Below, in pieces: positions 62,796 through 64,000 of a stretch of DNA of 64,000 nt (the stretch's first letter is position 1; each line of letters opens with the position of its first letter). Under the pieces are notes generated by a model. The model had not been told where the DNA came from and made no database searches. It saw only the letters and a list, made by a program, of their open reading frames with translations. The DNA is from UBA5109 sp965661005 (GTDB lineage: Bacteria > Pseudomonadota > Gammaproteobacteria > Pseudomonadales > Pseudohongiellaceae), in the NCBI GenBank assembly GCA_965661005.1, contig CBFICB010000002.1:62001-126000 (forward strand). Reading direction: 5' to 3'. A program made the position numbers and the translations under genes.

Positions 62796-64000
62796 TTAAA
62801 ACTCCATATTTACCATGATGCCGAACTCACGAGGTCGTGCAACAACACCTTGGTCAACACCGCCCAGGAAGGCACCGAAACCACCTTGTTGATACCACTG
62901 ATTACCCAGATTTCGACCCCAGATTGAATAACTCCAATCTGAATTAACTGGCTGATAAGTCATTTGACCACTCAAGAGACCAAATTGAGGTTGAAGTTTT
63001 TGCAACCTGATATCCTGAATCGTCACATACTTATTCGTCCAACCGTAATCCAGCCTGTAAGTCATACTGGAACCATTATCCTGATTCCAAACATACTGAG
63101 CACCGACAGAAGCCTGAAAGTCAGGAGCAAAGGCAAAACTTGAATTCAGACCAATGGTCCCTGCCTGACCGACATTAGTATAGGCCGTATCCAACCAACC
63201 AGCGGCAGCATTGATAGTAATGTTATCAGTGGCTGTCCACAGTAAGTCAAATTCAAAACCTGACATTTCAGCTTCACCAGCATTTTGCTGAGTGATGCTG
63301 CCCGGGACTAATGCTTCGCCCACCTGGATGTCTTCCCAGGTTCCATCAAAATAAGATGCATTTAATCTCAAATTGTTATCAAACAACATTGAGCGTACAC
63401 CAAATTCCATCTGGATAAGTCTCTCACCCGTAAAGGAAGTAAATACATTGGCTCCTCCAGGACCGATGGGAAGAGGGTTAGTATTGACACCACCACCATT
63501 AAAACCTTCAGAGTAAGTACCATAAAACATGATATCGTCAGTGAAGTCATATGCTAGAGACACACGTGGCGTAAATGCATAGAAATTGGCCTCACTATCT
63601 GATCTTTGGGTTCCTTTTGTGTAGGAGTAACCAGTATTAGGCCAGGTAGGCAATGGGTCAGCCGCTGCCCATGCGCCACCAGTGAATTCTTCTTCTGAAT
63701 ATCGCCCACCAACAGTAAGAATCAAGTCATCAGTTATATCATAGTCAAGCTCAAAGAATAGGGAGGTATCTTCTCGGTTTTCCTCAGTGATTTGATTTCT
63801 TTGCCTGAATGGCTGCCCTGCAAGAGGTCCACCTGGATAAACTAGTGGTACCAAAGTGCCAGTATTATCTAGAACCGGCATAAACTGCCAATCGAAACGA
63901 CGTTGTCTGTCCTCTACACTATTGGCATAAAAACCAAGCACCCAATCAAGTCTGTCACCATCACTGATCAGCTGAAGTTCCTGACTCCATTCATTGACTC
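62796..64000 (-). CDS. TonB-dependent receptor, C-terminal part (cut by window edge)
   Basis: Outer-membrane beta-barrel receptor. The frame stays open to the window's right edge (codons continue NEWSQELQLISDGDRLDWVLGFY upstream of residue M at 63941), so the N-terminus with signal, TonB box and plug lies beyond. The visible part contains barrel strands (FFELDYDITDDLILTVGGRYSEE, FMFYGTYSEGFNGGGVN, IQMEFGVRSMLFDNNLRLNASYF) and ends MVNMEF with the terminal aromatic. Substrate unknown; the barrel pattern is of the general siderophore/complex-nutrient type. Confidence 0.88.
   Translation of the reverse strand, partial: VNEWSQELQLISDGDRLDWVLGFYANSVEDRQRRFDWQFMPVLDNTGTLVPLVYPGGPLAGQPFRQRNQITEENREDTSLFFELDYDITDDLILTVGGRYSEEEFTGGAWAAADPLPTWPNTGYSYTKGTQRSDSEANFYAFTPRVSLAYDFTDDIMFYGTYSEGFNGGGVNTNPLPIGPGGANVFTSFTGERLIQMEFGVRSMLFDNNLRLNASYFDGTWEDIQVGEALVPGSITQQNAGEAEMSGFEFDLLWTATDNITINAAAGWLDTAYTNVGQAGTIGLNSSFAFAPDFQASVGAQYVWNQDNGSSMTYRLDYGWTNKYVTIQDIRLQKLQPQFGLLSGQMTYQPVNSDWSYSIWGRNLGNQWYQQGGFGAFLGGVDQGVVARPREFGIMVNMEF

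Overview
This window is chromosomal DNA of a Gammaproteobacterium, probably a marine, Pseudomonas/Cellvibrio-like lineage, with fairly AT-rich DNA. Several features support this. NrdA has two ATP cones and NrdB has a long N-terminal extension. The FabY-type ketosynthase, the holD-rimI and tesA-ybbA-ybbP neighbourhoods, GreB, SbcB, RNase T, bacterioferritin with Bfd, and a TonB-dependent receptor point the same way. I cannot name a genus from sequence alone.

Layout. 1-4.2 kb: the start of argG (cut by the window edge) faces pyrC, rnt and an acyl-CoA/ACP synthetase. 4.2-5.2 kb: iron storage, with bfd behind a good Fur-box match, then bfr. 5.2-10.8 kb, all on the minus strand: a secreted alpha/beta hydrolase, a translationally coupled DMT exporter / YkoF-like / PnuC-like trio, grxD, a HyuB-type hydantoinase subunit without HyuA, and a DUF2892 protein. 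11-13.9 kb: argD-argF and an orphan ABC ATPase. 14-20.9 kb: a long nrd control region (NrdR boxes, DnaA box), nrdA, nrdB, a small coiled-coil gene, a secreted cyclophilin and cysC. 20.9-27 kb, minus strand: DinG helicase, acyltransferase, an aberrant Nramp-like transporter and sbcB. 27-30 kb: a TetR regulator, pyrB and a PilU gene broken by one in-frame stop. 30-35.2 kb, minus strand: prfC, an unknown gene, an AT-rich spacer with three DnaA boxes, and a GAF-GspE/PilB ATPase pseudogene with three lesions. 35-45.6 kb: a secreted unknown protein, hisC, a small membrane protein, rimI/holD (minus), dinB-greB-GlxA-type regulator, an HPF-like factor and a VanY-like peptidase (minus), then fabY and a nitroreductase. 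45.7-52.5 kb, minus strand: class I fumarase, then a PadR-RND adaptor-RND pump set with a near-perfect palindrome ahead of padR. 52.7-56.5 kb: tesA-ybbA-ybbP.

56.6-62.3 kb: a tRNA-Leu(UAG) gene whose last 20 bases (including CCA plus one base) recur exactly at 62326-62345. The pair brackets about 5.7 kb of AT-rich accessory genes: an outer-membrane barrel, a secreted PPC-like protein, a secreted HNH nuclease, a lipoprotein S41 protease and a small lipoprotein. No integrase is visible, so this looks like a tRNA-targeted island or its remnant. The window ends in a TonB receptor (minus, 5' end cut off).

No CRISPR array, rRNA or transposase was found. The points most worth a second look are the two damaged pilus/secretion-type ATPases, the tRNA-flanked island, the YkoF-PnuC transport operon, the Nramp-like protein without canonical metal-site motifs, the nrd control region, and the DnaA-box cluster with an orphan terminator at 32.6-32.8 kb.
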